Source: Flavobacterium sp. (GTDB taxonomy: Bacteria; Bacteroidota; Bacteroidia; Flavobacteriales; Flavobacteriaceae). From it: a stretch of 64,000 nt of DNA. The stretch spans positions 95,047 through 159,046 of the forward strand of contig JAHEZJ010000001.1 in NCBI GenBank assembly GCA_023251135.1. The letters run 5' to 3'. A program made the translations under genes and the position numbers. Below the pieces are notes generated by a model. The model did not search any database and was not told where the DNA came from. It saw only the letters and a list, made by a program, of their open reading frames with translations. Positions within the stretch are counted from its first letter, which is position 1; each line of letters begins with the position of its first letter. Below are positions 63,172 through 64,000 of the stretch, in pieces.

Positions 63172-64000
63172 ATGAACACAAACTTTAGAAAAATCGGACT
63201 TTTATTTTTACTGGCAATCAGTTTTGTAAGTTGCGACAATGGCGACAGCGACGATAATCTTGTTTTGCCGCCTTCAGCTTCTGCTTTTAAAAGCATAAGT
63301 AGCAAAGGAGTAAAATCGGCTACACAAAAATTTACCATTACTGCCGGAACCGGTGTTGTAACGGTGACTTCGGCCAAAGGAGTAAAATTAACCCTTAACG
63401 GAGACTGTCTGACTAAAAACGGAGTCGCGGTAACAGGCGCAGTGGATATCGAATACATTGAACTTTTTGACAAAGGAAAGATGCTGGTTACCAACAAACC
63501 TACAATGGGAGTTATGCCTGACGGAAAGAAAAACCTCTTGATTTCGGGTGGTGAGTTTTTCATCAAAGCAACTCAGGGCGGAGTCGAACTTAAAACTTCC
63601 TGCGCTATGAATATGATCGTTCCCGCTACCCTAACAGATGGTCTAGACAATGCCATGACTTTATGGAAAGGTGTAATCGATCAAAATGACGAACTGACCT
63701 GGGAAGTGCCTAAACCAAATGCAGACGGAACCGGCGGCAAAGGTGGCGTTCAGGGAGAAGGAACCAATTATTTTGTGACATTTGGAAACTTTGGATGGAC
63801 TAACGTAGACCGTTTTTACAGCGACCCAAGACCAAAAACCACACTATTGGTTGATGCTCCCGATGGTTACAACAATACCAACAGCGCCGTATACCTGTCC
63901 TACGATGGCGAAGGGAATGCACTTGCGAAATTAGACACTTACACCGCAGCAGGATTGTTCAGCGAGCACTACGGACAAATTCCGATTGGCCTAAAATGCC
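63172..64000 (+). CDS. Lipoprotein of unknown function (cut by the window end)
   Basis: From ATG at 63172 the frame is open for 276 codons to the edge. It starts with a lipoprotein signal (LLFLLAISFVSCDNGDSDDN, Cys at about residue 21). The body is beta-rich, with VKLTLNGDCLTKNGVAVTGA and a carboxypeptidase-regulatory-like or VWF-adjacent feel, then GTNYFVTFGNFGWTNVDRFY. The family is not recognised. A 183-codon frame on the other strand is its shadow. Promoter motifs 2 and 3 precede it. Confidence 0.8.
   Translation, partial: MNTNFRKIGLLFLLAISFVSCDNGDSDDNLVLPPSASAFKSISSKGVKSATQKFTITAGTGVVTVTSAKGVKLTLNGDCLTKNGVAVTGAVDIEYIELFDKGKMLVTNKPTMGVMPDGKKNLLISGGEFFIKATQGGVELKTSCAMNMIVPATLTDGLDNAMTLWKGVIDQNDELTWEVPKPNADGTGGKGGVQGEGTNYFVTFGNFGWTNVDRFYSDPRPKTTLLVDAPDGYNNTNSAVYLSYDGEGNALAKLDTYTAAGLFSEHYGQIPIGLKC

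Noticed and set aside
63015..63566. 183-codon minus-strand frame
   Set aside because: It is antisense to the lipoprotein gene starting at 63172, which has a signal peptide, a lipobox and an open frame to the window edge. The antisense frame also covers two promoter motifs.

Overview
The window is a piece of a Flavobacteriaceae chromosome, most likely Flavobacterium. It is AT-rich, has weak Shine-Dalgarno sites, and carries several TAnnTTTG-type -7 promoter boxes typical of Bacteroidota. The gene content fits: a TonB-dependent receptor end, DnaE fused to an exonuclease, long-tailed ribosomal protein S16, TPR-AraC and LytS/LytTR regulators, and DUF2490, DUF3050, DUF417 and DUF4178 proteins. Many intergenic gaps hold palindromic repeats.

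Layout. Positions 1-10,300 hold housekeeping genes: TonB receptor end, prolyl oligopeptidase, Gfo/Idh/MocA oxidoreductase, outer-membrane barrel, dnaE and a DUF417 protein. Positions 10,782-15,847 hold the leucine genes leuC-leuD-(leuA-like)-leuB, with a different palindromic or terminator-like element at each junction. Positions 15,960-19,616 hold an RRM protein, a small lipoprotein, rpsP-rimM, a four-helix-bundle (IVP-like) gene set between inverted repeat arms, and a TrmN6-like methyltransferase.

Positions 19,613-33,429 form an AT-rich peptide natural-product locus. It has a HlyD adaptor, a C39-peptidase ABC exporter, a secreted HELIH protein overlapping a LanM synthetase, a 59-residue double-glycine lanthipeptide precursor, an XRE regulator, a six-cysteine double-glycine peptide beside a VKOR-thioredoxin fusion, and a tandem array of six short double-glycine peptides sharing the core PGDTIRGNGKGS(T/N). 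A membrane TPR-AraC regulator faces the array. Most of these peptides are shorter than 60 codons and easy to miss. One exporter could process all three peptide types.

Positions 33,594-39,062 hold single genes: a glutaryl-CoA-dehydrogenase-like enzyme, DUF3050, a GDSL lipoprotein, AraC, a nitrilase and a GNAT. Positions 39,064-45,186 form a tightly overlapped seven-gene minus-strand operon: AdoMet decarboxylase, DUF4178, a 59-residue membrane peptide, DUF350, a membrane-fused spermidine-synthase-like enzyme, a Tat-signal FAD oxidoreductase and a multi-pass membrane protein. It looks like a polyamine-linked membrane system. A phosphodiesterase-LamG lipoprotein follows.

Positions 47,250-53,616 form a probable island between a decayed tRNA-Ser copy and an intact tRNA-Ser(GGA). 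It carries TerC, a dicarboxylate symporter, a CitMHS transporter, DUF2490 and a LytS/LytTR pair, with no integrase. The remainder holds LysR with a divergent MFS exporter, asparaginase, an acyltransferase, TatD, an S41 peptidase, and an ECF sigma factor with a TPR partner. Three copies of one bipartite promoter-like motif with identical spacing lie beside the sigma gene, ahead of a small membrane protein and a lipoprotein cut by the window edge.
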